Shown one piece after another: positions 9,641 to 16,957 of a stretch of 64,000 nucleotides of DNA (the stretch's first letter is position 1; every line of letters begins with the position of its first letter). The stretch lies in NCBI GenBank assembly GCA_963837755.1, contig CAWIOP010000001.1:372001-436000 (forward strand), written 5' to 3'. Under the pieces are notes generated by a model. It searched no databases, was not told the origin of the DNA, and saw only the letters and a list, made by a program, of their open reading frames with translations. The DNA is from JADGHX01 sp963837755 (GTDB lineage Bacteria; Pseudomonadota; Gammaproteobacteria; Steroidobacterales; Steroidobacteraceae). The translations under genes were made by a program, and so were the position numbers.

Positions 9641-10069
9641 ATGGAAGCTGACCAGCGCGGTGTGACACTTATCGAGCTGATGACGGTCATGGTCGTGCTT
9701 GGCATCCTGGCGAGCATCGCCATACCGAGTTACCGCAACTACCTCATCAGGTCGAACCGGTCGGATGCGAAGAGCGCGCTCATGCAGGTGCAAGCGGCGC
9801 AAGAAAAGTTCTACCTGCAGAACAACGCCTACACGGACAAGGTGGCCGAGGGCTCACCCACTGGGCTGGGGCTCGCGTCGACGACGACGAACGGCTACTA
9901 CACAATCAGCGTTACACTCGCCGGCGGCGGGCAGAGTTACACGGCGAGCGCCACACCGACCGCGAGCGGCGGCCAGTCCGACGACACGAATTGCGGCACG
10001 TTCAAGATCAACGACATCGGCAAGCGCGATGTGACCGGCACTCAAGGTGTCACCAACTGCTGGAAATGA
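9641..10069 (+). CDS. pilE: Type IV minor pilin PilE
   Basis: A 142-residue prepilin. The leader MEADQRG is followed by VTLIELMTVMVVLGILASIA, with Glu at +5, then PSYRNYLIRSNRSDAKSAL and QAAQEKFYLQNNAYT, which are typical of the PilE minor pilin found after pilY1. Two C-terminal cysteines (TNCGTF and TNCWK) could form the usual pilin disulfide. The start at 9641 has GGAGG nine bases upstream; the earlier ATG at 9608 lies inside pilY1. This is the last pilin of the cluster. Confidence 0.93.
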   Translation: MEADQRGVTLIELMTVMVVLGILASIAIPSYRNYLIRSNRSDAKSALMQVQAAQEKFYLQNNAYTDKVAEGSPTGLGLASTTTNGYYTISVTLAGGGQSYTASATPTASGGQSDDTNCGTFKINDIGKRDVTGTQGVTNCWK

Positions 10070-10079
10070 TGCCCCGCTG

Positions 10080-11078
10080 ATGGGCCGGCGGGCACCGGCC
10101 CTGGTGGCTCCGATCGCGAATGCGCTGCTCGCCGCATGCGCCTGCAGCGGTGCGGTAGCTGCCGACGCGCTCAAGCTCGCCACCTGGAATCTCGAGTGGC
10201 TCATCGCCCCGGCCACGTTCAGCAAGCTGAAGGCGAGCTGTATTCCCGAAGGAGCCCGTCCCCTCGGAAATGCGCGGCGCATACCTTGCGACGTGGCGCA
10301 CCGCTTCGAGCGCTCGTCGCGCGACTTCTCCGTGCTGGAGCGCTATGCGCGGCGACTCGATGCCGACGTCATCGCGCTTCAGGAAGTGGACGGCGCGGAT
10401 GCGGCGCGGCTCGTATTCCCTGGCTACGAGTTCTGCTTCACCTCTCGCGCTCACGTACAGAACACCGGCTTTGCCATACGCCGCGGCGTGCCTTTTCGCT
10501 GCGGGCCGGACGCTCGCGAGCTCTCGCTTGGCGACACCTTGCGCCGGGGCGCGGAGCTCACCGTGTTTCCGGGTGAGCGCGGCGAAATGCGCATGCTCAG
10601 CGTGCACCTGAAATCCGGCTGCAGCACGAAGCCGCTCAGTGCACCCGACAAGGCGTGCCATGATCTCTCGCGGCAGGTGCCAGCGCTCGAGGCGTGGATC
10701 GACACGCAGGCCCGGGCGCAACGGCGTTTCGTGGTGCTCGGCGACTTCAACCGGGACCTGCTGTCCGAGGCGGCAAAACGCCTGGCATTCGCAGCGCACG
10801 ACACCCTGTGGGCAGCGATCGATGACGCGGACCCGCCCGAAGCGGACCTGCACAACGCGGCCAGCGGCGAACCTTTCCGCAACTGCGTGCCGGGCCAGGG
10901 CTATCGCAGCTACATCGACAACATCGTGCTGTCGCGAACCCTGGCGGCCCAGGCACTTCCCCACTCCTTCTCACGCGTGACCTACAGCGCGGCCGACGCG
11001 CGCCACGCGAAGCTGTCAGATCATTGCCCGGTGGCGATACAGATGCGGATTGAACGAAAGCCGGGGCCAGCTTCCTGA
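10080..11078 (+). CDS. Secreted endonuclease/exonuclease/phosphatase family protein
   Basis: A 332-residue protein of the EEP (DNase I-like) superfamily with an N-terminal signal peptide (ANALLAACACSGAVAADA). The catalytic motifs appear in order: LATWNLEWL (the metal-site Asn), ALQEVDG (Glu), VHLKSG, LGDFNRD (Asp-x-Asn) and the final SDHCPV (Asp-His). Six or more cysteines suit an exported protein. It begins 10 bases after pilE and is probably co-transcribed with the pilin operon. An ATG at 10080 was preferred over an in-frame GTG at 10047 inside pilE. The substrate (DNA, RNA or phosphoester) cannot be told from sequence. Confidence 0.85.
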   Translation: MGRRAPALVAPIANALLAACACSGAVAADALKLATWNLEWLIAPATFSKLKASCIPEGARPLGNARRIPCDVAHRFERSSRDFSVLERYARRLDADVIALQEVDGADAARLVFPGYEFCFTSRAHVQNTGFAIRRGVPFRCGPDARELSLGDTLRRGAELTVFPGERGEMRMLSVHLKSGCSTKPLSAPDKACHDLSRQVPALEAWIDTQARAQRRFVVLGDFNRDLLSEAAKRLAFAAHDTLWAAIDDADPPEADLHNAASGEPFRNCVPGQGYRSYIDNIVLSRTLAAQALPHSFSRVTYSAADARHAKLSDHCPVAIQMRIERKPGPAS

Positions 11079-11251
11079 TTCAGCGGGGATTTATCGCATC
11101 CGGTGACGGCTTGACGGCGTCACGCGATAGCCGCAGGATTCTGCCGCTGCGCGTGCTCCATTAAGTTGAGTCGGCTACGCTGCAGCAAAGACGAAGGCAT
11201 AATGGATCGCGTCTCAAACCGACGACATAACTATAAATCGAGGCCACGTTA

Positions 11252-11551
11252 GTGGAACGCCGTCTTCATACCCGCCACCGGGCACGGACCACCGTTTACA
11301 TCAACATTCCGGGCGGGCGCCGCAAGCTTTGTCGCGCAGTGAACCTGAGCGCCACCGGCGTTTTCATCGAGACGTCCAACCTGGGGCTGCGCAAGGGGCA
11401 GCAGGTGGAGCTGTCGTTCGCCATCAATCTTGGCGCAGTCACCAAGCTGCACCGTCGCACGGCCGTCGTCGCGCATGTGTCGCGGGGCGGGACGGGTCTG
11501 CTGATGGAAGCGTACAACTCGCGGCCAGCGGCAACGGCAAACGCAGGCTGA
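11252..11551 (+). CDS. PilZ domain protein
   Basis: A 99-residue single PilZ domain. The c-di-GMP-binding elements are an Arg-rich N-terminus (ERRLHTRHRAR, RxxxR type) and NLSATG (NxSxxG). The rest is the six-stranded barrel, ending in a short Ala/Asn tail. The start is a GTG at 11252 with GAGG about ten bases upstream. It stands alone, 173 bases after the nuclease gene. With two GGDEF proteins in the window it belongs to the cell's c-di-GMP network. It is shorter than the pilus protein PilZ and carries the binding residues that PilZ itself lacks. Confidence 0.85.
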   Translation: MERRLHTRHRARTTVYINIPGGRRKLCRAVNLSATGVFIETSNLGLRKGQQVELSFAINLGAVTKLHRRTAVVAHVSRGGTGLLMEAYNSRPAATANAG

Positions 11552-11684
11552 CGCGCGCGCCCGGCACAGCTGGGCAAATCACTGCTCATCGGTGGACGGG
11601 CGCACCCTGGACAAGGGGGTTGAGGGTGTGGAATTGGCGGCGTAAGTCGCTGACTTGATTGCCCTCGCGAGCGTCATCGCGACT

Positions 11685-11707
11685 GACCTGCCCCCAGAGT
11701 TACCCCC
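11685..11707. repeat. Left copy of imperfect direct repeat flanking the island
   Basis: On the minus strand this reads GGGGGTAACT followed by a second G-rich block. It aligns without gaps to 14118-14140 with 18 of 23 identical bases in the same orientation. Such G-rich tandem blocks are consistent with integrase arm-type sites, which is inference. Confidence 0.45.
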
Positions 11708-11732
11708 GGACCGTCGCACCGGGTAGCGTTAG

Positions 11733-11754
11733 CGCCGCCATCGGGCGGCGTTTT
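11733..11754 (+). terminator. Rho-independent terminator
   Basis: A perfect seven-base stem (CGCCGCC / GGCGGCG) with an ATCG loop is followed by TTTT on the plus strand. It would end plus-strand transcription coming from the PilZ gene or the island edge, just before the convergent small gene at 11760. Confidence 0.7.
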
Positions 11755-11759
11755 CACAT

Positions 11760-12056
11760 CTAGGACCAGTGGCTATCCAGCCAACCTTTGAACTGTTTAG
11801 TGAGCTCTGCGTTGCCCATCCAGAATGCCCACTGAGGCCCGCCCTGCGTCTCGAAGACCATTAGGTCGACGCCGGGGACTGCCGCCATGATTTTCTTGCA
11901 GAGATCCATTGCCGTTACCGAAACATCCGCCGTCGCCAGAAGCCAAGCGCCGGAGAAATATCTAGCCCATCCGTAACCGGCGGCTTTGAGATGTGCTGTG
12001 ACTTTTGCCGTCGCGTCCGGGGCGGTGATGTCGGAGACGATAACGAACCGCCTCAT
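11760..12056 (-). CDS. Small SinR/Cas2-fold-like protein, unknown function
   Basis: A 98-residue protein. The opening RRFVIVSDIT with an Asp after the first strand, followed by a helix, a strand (WARYFSGAWLLAT) and a second helix, resembles the small ferredoxin-like SinR/Cas2-like fold, but I cannot assign a family firmly. The C-terminus is Trp-rich (QWAFWMGN, DSHWS). Its start overlaps the stop of the upstream membrane-protein gene as ATGA, so the two are translationally coupled. It lies in the tRNA-Thr island. Possible roles include a plasmid- or phage-derived accessory module; nothing in the sequence proves one. Confidence 0.65.
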   Translation of the reverse strand: MRRFVIVSDITAPDATAKVTAHLKAAGYGWARYFSGAWLLATADVSVTAMDLCKKIMAAVPGVDLMVFETQGGPQWAFWMGNAELTKQFKGWLDSHWS

Positions 12057-12436
12057 GCGCGCCCCTCATGTTCAATACTCGTAACGGGCGCTTTGCCAAT
12101 TGAGATTGTCTGATTGCTGGATGAAACGCGAGACAGGCCGCTTATGCTGTCGCCCACGATTCCCTTCTCAATCGATAGCTTGTCAATGGCGAATTTTTCG
12201 GAGCGCAAGGCGTCTGGATCCTTGAACATGAAGTAGAAGTACGCCGCGAGGGTGGAAACGAAGGACATGGTGAGGAGACAGGCCAGAAATACCTGTACCC
12301 ATATCGCGGCTCCTGCGGCGCTCACCGAGCTGATGCCCACGAACGAAATCGCATCAAGATAGAGAAGCGCCTTCAACGCCGTCGATCGCGACCCTTGCAT
12401 AAGCGACTCAGCGAGACGACCCCAGACTTCCGCCAC
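12053..12436 (-). CDS. Small membrane protein of unknown function, partner of the 11760 gene
   Basis: About 127 residues with two hydrophobic segments (ALLYLDAISFVGISSVSAAG, then VFLACLLTMSFVSTLAAYFYF) followed by a charged cytoplasmic-type tail with FKDPDALRSEKFAIDKL. I chose the GTG at 12436, which has GTGGGGGG upstream; an in-frame ATG at 12490 would add a basic leader unlike the rest. It is coupled by ATGA overlap to the small fold protein downstream. Unrecognised; the pair looks like a compact two-component accessory operon in the island. Confidence 0.6.
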   Translation of the reverse strand: MAEVWGRLAESLMQGSRSTALKALLYLDAISFVGISSVSAAGAAIWVQVFLACLLTMSFVSTLAAYFYFMFKDPDALRSEKFAIDKLSIEKGIVGDSISGLSRVSSSNQTISIGKAPVTSIEHEGRA

Positions 12437-12743
12437 GTGCCCCCCACTTTTTCGAATTTTGCTCAGTATAGAACATGGGCAGCGCCTCATACCCTATAAG
12501 GCGCCATCTTCGGGCCAGCGTTTCCGTTCGGCGTCGAAGCGACTTCGCGCGATCTGCCTCGCGCGCGCGTATGGCCAGAACGCTCCGCCAATGCCCTGCT
12601 GCGGCGAGCAGGGTAACGCATAGGGTGTTGCGGCGGCCCGCGGACGGCACGCCAGCCATCTTCTGCACAAGACGCGCGTCGAGTTCGTTGACAACGCTCG
12701 CCGCCGGAGTAGGCTTCTTCGCGCGTCCCTGCCGGCCGTTCAT
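12408..12743 (-). CDS. Doubtful hypothetical protein in the island
   Basis: A possible 111-residue basic protein starting MNGRQGRAKKPTPAAS, with a hydrophobic stretch NTLCVTLLAAAGHW and an Arg-rich middle. It overlaps the next gene's start by 29 bases. Composition is Arg/Ala-rich as in spurious GC-rich readings, and no family is recognised. It may be a remnant of an element gene or not coding at all. Confidence 0.25.
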   Translation of the reverse strand: MNGRQGRAKKPTPAASVVNELDARLVQKMAGVPSAGRRNTLCVTLLAAAGHWRSVLAIRAREADRAKSLRRRTETLARRWRLIGYEALPMFYTEQNSKKWGARGGSLGSSR

Positions 12744-13185
12744 AGACGGGAAGCCTGAAGTCTCGCGAAATGCTTGACGGGCTACATGTTGGGACCGCGA
12801 CCAACGGCGTCGCGGCCGACCCGTACAACGGTACGATCCGCACGCTAAAAGACGCTCGACATGGCGAAAGCCATTAGTGGCGCACTGAGTGAAACCCGGA
12901 TTCAAACGGCAGGGCGCGCCTCTTACACCCCTCACCGGCCTTCCACGGGCCACTGCATCGCCGGTACCGAACGTGCTTGCGAAACGTCCCTATCAGCCGG
13001 AAACCCTCGAGAAAAAAGCCGAAGCGGCCAGCAGCGGGGATAAGGCAAGGGAAAGTAGGCGCAAGCGAACAGAGGCTATTGGACGCAACCGATGCTCGCT
13101 TTTACCGTCAAAATCCTACATTTTCCGGGCAACGCGCTTGCTTGCGTTTTGTCCGCGAACGCACGGGACTCTTAATCAGACACTT
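12744..13185. other. Stretch without a credible gene inside the island
   Basis: Only short or Arg/Ser-rich readings occur here on either strand. Base composition is lower in GC than the flanking chromosome, especially from about 13000 to 13200. Most likely decayed mobile-element DNA between the integrase remnant and the small operon. I see no tRNA, terminator or repeat in it. Confidence 0.6.
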
Positions 13186-14089
13186 TTACACGCGCATGAC
13201 GAAACCCGTCTCCCGCCTGATGAGCTGCTTGATTGCGGCCTTATCCATCGCACAGCGCGCCGTCCACCCATCGTGTTCAAGCACGAGTATGTCGTCCGGA
13301 AATCTGCGGACCACGGCGTTCAGCATCTGCGCCTCGATGCCCTGCAAGATATGGGCAAGTCTCATCGCAGGCGTGTCCTTCGGCTTCCCATTCTTCGCTA
13401 GCTTCGGCTTGTAGATCAGCCCCATCGCGTTCACGAGCTTGCCGCGTCGCAGCCGCAGCGCTTTCAATATTGAATCCCGTCCGCGGCGCAGTTCATTTTT
13501 CAGCGCGATAACCAGCGGATCGTCATAGAGTCGTTGAGTCCACTCTCGGCCAATCCGCTTGAGCCCGTCGAGATAGTCCGCCCACGTCTGCCTCATCGCG
13601 CGTCGTTCGGCGAGTCGCGTGGCGCGGTTATAAGCTGCGCGCACCTTGTTCCGCTCCGCGTGGGCGAGTTGCAGCGCAATCAAGTCCGGCGCGACGCCCT
13701 GCTCGTTCAAGCGGGTCGACGCGAGGGCGCGAAAGCCATGCCCGCACATCTCGTCTTTCGGATAGCCGAGGCGCCGTAGCGCCGCGTTGACTGTGTTGTT
13801 AGAGATCGGCCGCGCGGAGCTTCGCAGCGACGGAAACACGTACCGGCCCGTGCCTGTCACGGAGTGAAGCCGGCGAAGGACTTCGATGGCTTCGCTGGTA
13901 TGCGCCATTCGGCCGCGTCGAGATCGAATTCGGACCATTCGGCGCCGCGCAGCTCGCTGGCCGGACGCAAGCTTCAAGTCGCCCGCCGACTGAGCATAGA
14001 GACGGACAGAGCCGCCTGCCCGGAGTGTGCGGACGGGTCAAGGGCTTGTCCGTGGCTCTGGCTGCACGAATCTGGGTTTCAGTAAGCAT
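13186..14089 (-). pseudogene. Tyrosine-type integrase remnant with internal deletion
   Basis: The opening MLTETQIRAARATDKPL is the N-terminus of P4-type integrases, but within about 20 residues the frame is lost and most of the N-terminal and core-binding region is missing. A second frame resumes at the catalytic part: GRYVFPSLR, then HGFRALAST (the HxxR box), QLAHAERN (second His) and AAYNRA (catalytic Tyr), ending with the typical RRAMRQTWADYLDG. The upstream Arg of the catalytic set is gone. The last ~100 residues (from about REWTQRLYDDP to the end) are not integrase-like and look like the tail of another element protein, joined in frame. Non-functional as sequenced. Confidence 0.75.
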
Positions 14090-14117
14090 TGGGGGTAACT
14101 GAAGCTCCGGGGGAAGC

Positions 14118-14140
14118 GACTTACCCCGATAGTCACCCCC
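14118..14140. repeat. Right copy of imperfect direct repeat flanking the island
   Basis: Minus strand reads GGGGGTGACT then a CGGGGTAAGT block, 28 bases before the integrase start. It is 18 of 23 identical to 11685-11707, same orientation. A related GGGGGTAACT motif occurs in the plus strand at 14091-14100. Candidate integrase arm sites or the promoter region of the integrase. Confidence 0.45.
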
Positions 14141-14254
14141 GCTCGTGCTTGGCTGTCAATGCACAGCTTGAGACGAGACGGGACGAAAAGGGCTGAAATT
14201 CTCGGGGTTTTTGGCTTCCATGAGATCGCTGGATGTCTTGGGAAGCGTGGGATA

Positions 14255-14327
14255 TGCCGGCTGAGGGATTCGAACCCCCGACCCCCTGATTACAAATCAG
14301 GTGCACTACCAACTGTGCTAAGCCGGC
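14255..14327 (-). tRNA. tRNA-Thr (anticodon UGU)
   Basis: A complete cloverleaf of 73 bases read on the minus strand: acceptor GCCGGCT paired with AGCCGGC, anticodon stem CCTGA/TCAGG around the loop TTTGTAA (anticodon TGT), and T-arm GGGGGTTCGAATCCC. The 3' CCA is not encoded. Its 3' end faces the island and is the likely integration target. Confidence 0.95.
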
Positions 14328-14353
14328 CCGGAACTGGGGCGCGATTGTAGCGC

Positions 14354-15241
14354 TCAGGCAGGAAAACCGCAGGCCCGCGCCAGGGCCGCATCCAACTCGG
14401 CGCCCTGGGGCAGGGTCAGCCCGAAAACGCTCTCCAGTACCTCCCGCACTTCCGCCACGCTCTTGAGCATGCGCCGCTCCGATGGACCCTCCAGGTGGTG
14501 CACCGTGAGTTGATTGTTTGCCAGGCCGTAACGGCGGCCCGGCATGGGGCGAGCGGCCATGAGGCTGCTGCGGAAGTGGGATGCGGGATTCGTAGCGAGG
14601 TAGTAGTTGGCGACCTCGTAGTCCGGCTCGTGCTGGGGCTGCAGGTCGAAGCGGTAGAGCGATTTCCATGCGCCGCGGACTAACGACTGCAGCTTGAGGT
14701 CACGGCCGAACGCTCCGCCCGCGATCGAACCGCTATCTGCCGGGCCGCGCGTGGCAGAGCCAACATCTGCCGGACGCGGATCCACCGTAACAATCCGGAA
14801 TCGCTCGTGCGGCGTTGACTGCTCGACGTCCACCATCAATCGCAGCGGACCGGTGAGTGTCTGGCCACCGAACCCGACATCCGCGATGTAGGGCTCTGCC
14901 TGGATGTCCACCTTCAACAACATGTGCCCGCGCGGACGGATGGCGTCTTCCGGCGCATTCCAGATCACTCGCGCCGCAAGCCCGGTCACCTCAAAGCCGA
15001 CGGCGCGCAGTGCCGCGGCAAACAGCGCGTTCTGCTCGAAGCAGTAGCCGCCGCGGCCCGCACGCACCAGCTTCTCTTCGATGGAAGGCAAGTCGAGCGG
15101 CACGTGCCACCCGAGCAGCGGGTTCAGGTTCTCGAATGCGATGGCCTGAGCATGCGCCAGGTGCAACGCGCGAAGTGTCTCGAGCGTTGGGGTGCGCGCG
15201 CCGGTGAAACCAATGCGCGCGAAGTAAGCATCGAGGTCCAC
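14354..15241 (-). CDS. nat: Arylamine N-acetyltransferase
   Basis: A 295-residue enzyme that transfers acetyl from acetyl-CoA to arylamines and hydrazines in the cytoplasm. The catalytic triad is visible: Cys67 in RGGYCFEQN, His106 in PRGHMLLKV and Asp121 in IADVGFGG. The family motif AFENLNPL occurs near residue 35. A Gly/Ser/Ala-rich insertion at about residues 156-178 replaces the usual short loop. It follows the SPOR gene with only two bases between them, at the end of a long minus-strand run. No obvious substrate pathway lies nearby. Confidence 0.93.
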   Translation of the reverse strand: MDLDAYFARIGFTGARTPTLETLRALHLAHAQAIAFENLNPLLGWHVPLDLPSIEEKLVRAGRGGYCFEQNALFAAALRAVGFEVTGLAARVIWNAPEDAIRPRGHMLLKVDIQAEPYIADVGFGGQTLTGPLRLMVDVEQSTPHERFRIVTVDPRPADVGSATRGPADSGSIAGGAFGRDLKLQSLVRGAWKSLYRFDLQPQHEPDYEVANYYLATNPASHFRSSLMAARPMPGRRYGLANNQLTVHHLEGPSERRMLKSVAEVREVLESVFGLTLPQGAELDAALARACGFPA

Positions 15242-15243
15242 GA

Positions 15244-16044
15244 CTAGCCCGGCCTCGGAACCGAGGCGTTGGCCGTGGTCGTGGCGGGCCGCGCATCGCG
15301 CGAGTTGGGCGTGCGCCGGGCCGGCGTCGGGTCCGGCTCGCTATCAGGGCATACGCGGATCTCCAGCCGCGAGCCCGAGCTTTCGAGCGACAGCAGGCCT
15401 TCGGTGGGAATCGATCGCTCGTTGGGACCCACGTCGAGATCAACCCAGTACACGGTGCCCGCCTGTCTGCGCTCCGTGATCTGCGCGGCGTAGCCGAGGC
15501 GCTTTACGGCCTGCGCACGTTTCTCTGCACGATCGCGCTCGCTGAAGAGGCCGACGGAGACACGGCGGCCGCTCTGCGACACGGGCATGGCGTGCGCGTC
15601 GCTGATGCCGGCGCGCTCGAGCGTCTTCATCACTTTCGCTTCATCCGCCGCGGAGCCCAGCTCACCAACGTAGACCCAGAAGCCGTCCCACATCTCGCCC
15701 TGCTCGGCACGCTGCTGCGGATTGAAGCCGCGCTCGCGAAGCAGGGCGGCACCCCGCGCGGCCTGGGCAAGCTCGTTGAAAGGACCGACCGAAACGCAGC
15801 GCCCGCGGGCATCAGGGGCGGCGGTGGCAGTCGCCGCCAGCGCAGCCGAGGTTTGCACCACCGACGGCGTCGCCGCCGCCGTGCCATTTCCCTCCGACTG
15901 CGCAGCGCCTTCGGACACGAGAACGAGCCGAGGAAGCGGCTCCGACTGCTTCGCCGGCGGCGCCGGCTCAGGCGTATCGACCCACCCGGCCCACGCCAGG
16001 TAGACGAGATTCACAGCGAGCAGGATATAGCCGACGACGCGCAC
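15244..16044 (-). CDS. SPOR domain-containing membrane protein
   Basis: A 266-residue protein with one N-terminal membrane helix (residues about 4-20), a Pro/Ala linker, then a repeat typical of SPOR domains (GRCVSVGPFNELAQA and later RVSVGLFSERDRAEKRAQAVKRLGY). SPOR domains bind denuded peptidoglycan at division sites, so an envelope role is likely. It sits between coaX and nat in a minus-strand run; a gene of this kind commonly follows birA-coaX in related bacteria. The C-terminal tail after the domain is low-complexity Pro/Thr/Arg. Confidence 0.82.
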   Translation of the reverse strand: MRVVGYILLAVNLVYLAWAGWVDTPEPAPPAKQSEPLPRLVLVSEGAAQSEGNGTAAATPSVVQTSAALAATATAAPDARGRCVSVGPFNELAQAARGAALLRERGFNPQQRAEQGEMWDGFWVYVGELGSAADEAKVMKTLERAGISDAHAMPVSQSGRRVSVGLFSERDRAEKRAQAVKRLGYAAQITERRQAGTVYWVDLDVGPNERSIPTEGLLSLESSGSRLEIRVCPDSEPDPTPARRTPNSRDARPATTTANASVPRPG

Positions 16045-16102
16045 GGCCTGATTCTAGGAGCCTGTGTTCCCGTTGGCCATAATCAAAAACCCACGGCGAG
16101 CG

Positions 16103-16957
16103 CTACGGCGGCCACGATGCGATGACGGCGAGACCCTGGAGAACGAGATCCGGCACGTGCCTGTGCCCGCTTCGCAGCAGCTTCTGGATGACGGGTGCGG
16201 CGCCGCCAGTCAGCAGCACCAATGGCGCGCGCCCCAGGACGGAGCGCGCCTCGACCACCGCACGATCGGCCACCGCGGCCGCGGCAAATCTTGCGCCCTG
16301 CTCGACGGCGGCGCGGGTGCTGCGCGCGAAGAGGCTGCTGCCAGCCGTTCCACCACGTGCGCGGCGGCGGATGCCGTGAGTCTGCGACAGCAGGCTGCCG
16401 ATCATGAGCGATGGCGCGGGAACAATGGCACCGCCCCGATGCCGGCCGCGTGAATCCACGAGGTCGAGCGTCATGGCCGTGCCGATGCTGATGACGCACA
16501 CGGGCCGACGCTTCGAGAGGTGAAACGCGCCGATGGCGGCAACGAGCCGATCCGCGCCGAGGCGCCACGGCTCTGCATAAAGTGTAGTGACGCCGGCTGC
16601 GCGCCTCTGCGACGCGAAGAACTCCGGCGCGATGCCAAGCTGGCGGCGAGTTTCCGACGCAAAGCCGCGATCGATGCGCGCGCCGGCAACGCTCACCACG
16701 ACGATGCGCCCGACACGCTTCGACGCCGGGCGCGAAGGCTTGCCGACGAGGTGACGAGCGATGCGCTCACCACTCCAGCCCTCGTGAGCCACGGCTTGCA
16801 GCCGGCTGAGGCGCCCGCGCGAGAGGCGGGCCCACTTGACACGCGTGTTGCCAATGTCGACCAGCAACGTGTTCACTGGCCCGCCGCCACGTGCGCCATC
16901 TCCTTTGCCGCCATCTCCTTTGCCGCCATTTCCCGCGCCTGTGCGTGCCGCGCTCAT
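16103..16957 (-). CDS. coaX: Type III pantothenate kinase
   Basis: A 284-residue ASKHA-fold kinase catalysing the first step of coenzyme A synthesis. Motifs: LLVDIGNTRVKWA (phosphate 1), GADRLVAAIGA, SIGTAMTLDLVD (phosphate 2) and LLTGGAAP (adenosine). The first ~28 residues are an unusual Gly/Lys/Asp repeat coming from a tandem 15-base repeat; the conserved protein begins at VNTLLVD, where a GTG could serve as an internal start. The ATG at 16957 is preferred because it overlaps the birA stop as ATGA. Confidence 0.93.
   Translation of the reverse strand: MSAARTGAGNGGKGDGGKGDGARGGGPVNTLLVDIGNTRVKWARLSRGRLSRLQAVAHEGWSGERIARHLVGKPSRPASKRVGRIVVVSVAGARIDRGFASETRRQLGIAPEFFASQRRAAGVTTLYAEPWRLGADRLVAAIGAFHLSKRRPVCVISIGTAMTLDLVDSRGRHRGGAIVPAPSLMIGSLLSQTHGIRRRARGGTAGSSLFARSTRAAVEQGARFAAAAVADRAVVEARSVLGRAPLVLLTGGAAPVIQKLLRSGHRHVPDLVLQGLAVIASWPP
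16896..16935. repeat. Short tandem repeat in the coaX 5' end
   Basis: The 15-base unit CCATCTCCTTTGCCG occurs twice exactly, with a third degenerate copy, and encodes the Gly-Gly-Lys-Gly-Asp repeats at the coaX N-terminus. Confidence 0.8.

Larger units (their letters stand above)
11618..14262. mobile_element. Degraded integrative element at tRNA-Thr
   Basis: This segment holds an integrase remnant reading away from tRNA-Thr, a two-gene operon of unknown function and over 400 bases without a credible gene. The integrase start faces the tRNA 3' end, the usual layout of a tRNA-targeted island. Imperfect 23-base direct repeats (18 of 23 identical) lie near both ends, at 11685-11707 and 14118-14140. 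A weak copy of the tRNA 3' region (about 12 of 16 bases) at 11618-11633 could be the far attachment site. Exact limits are uncertain. Confidence 0.55.

Noticed and set aside
12861..13414. Plus-strand open frames across the island gap and integrase remnant
   Set aside because: Ser/Arg-rich, no domain, and partly antisense to the recognisable integrase fragment.
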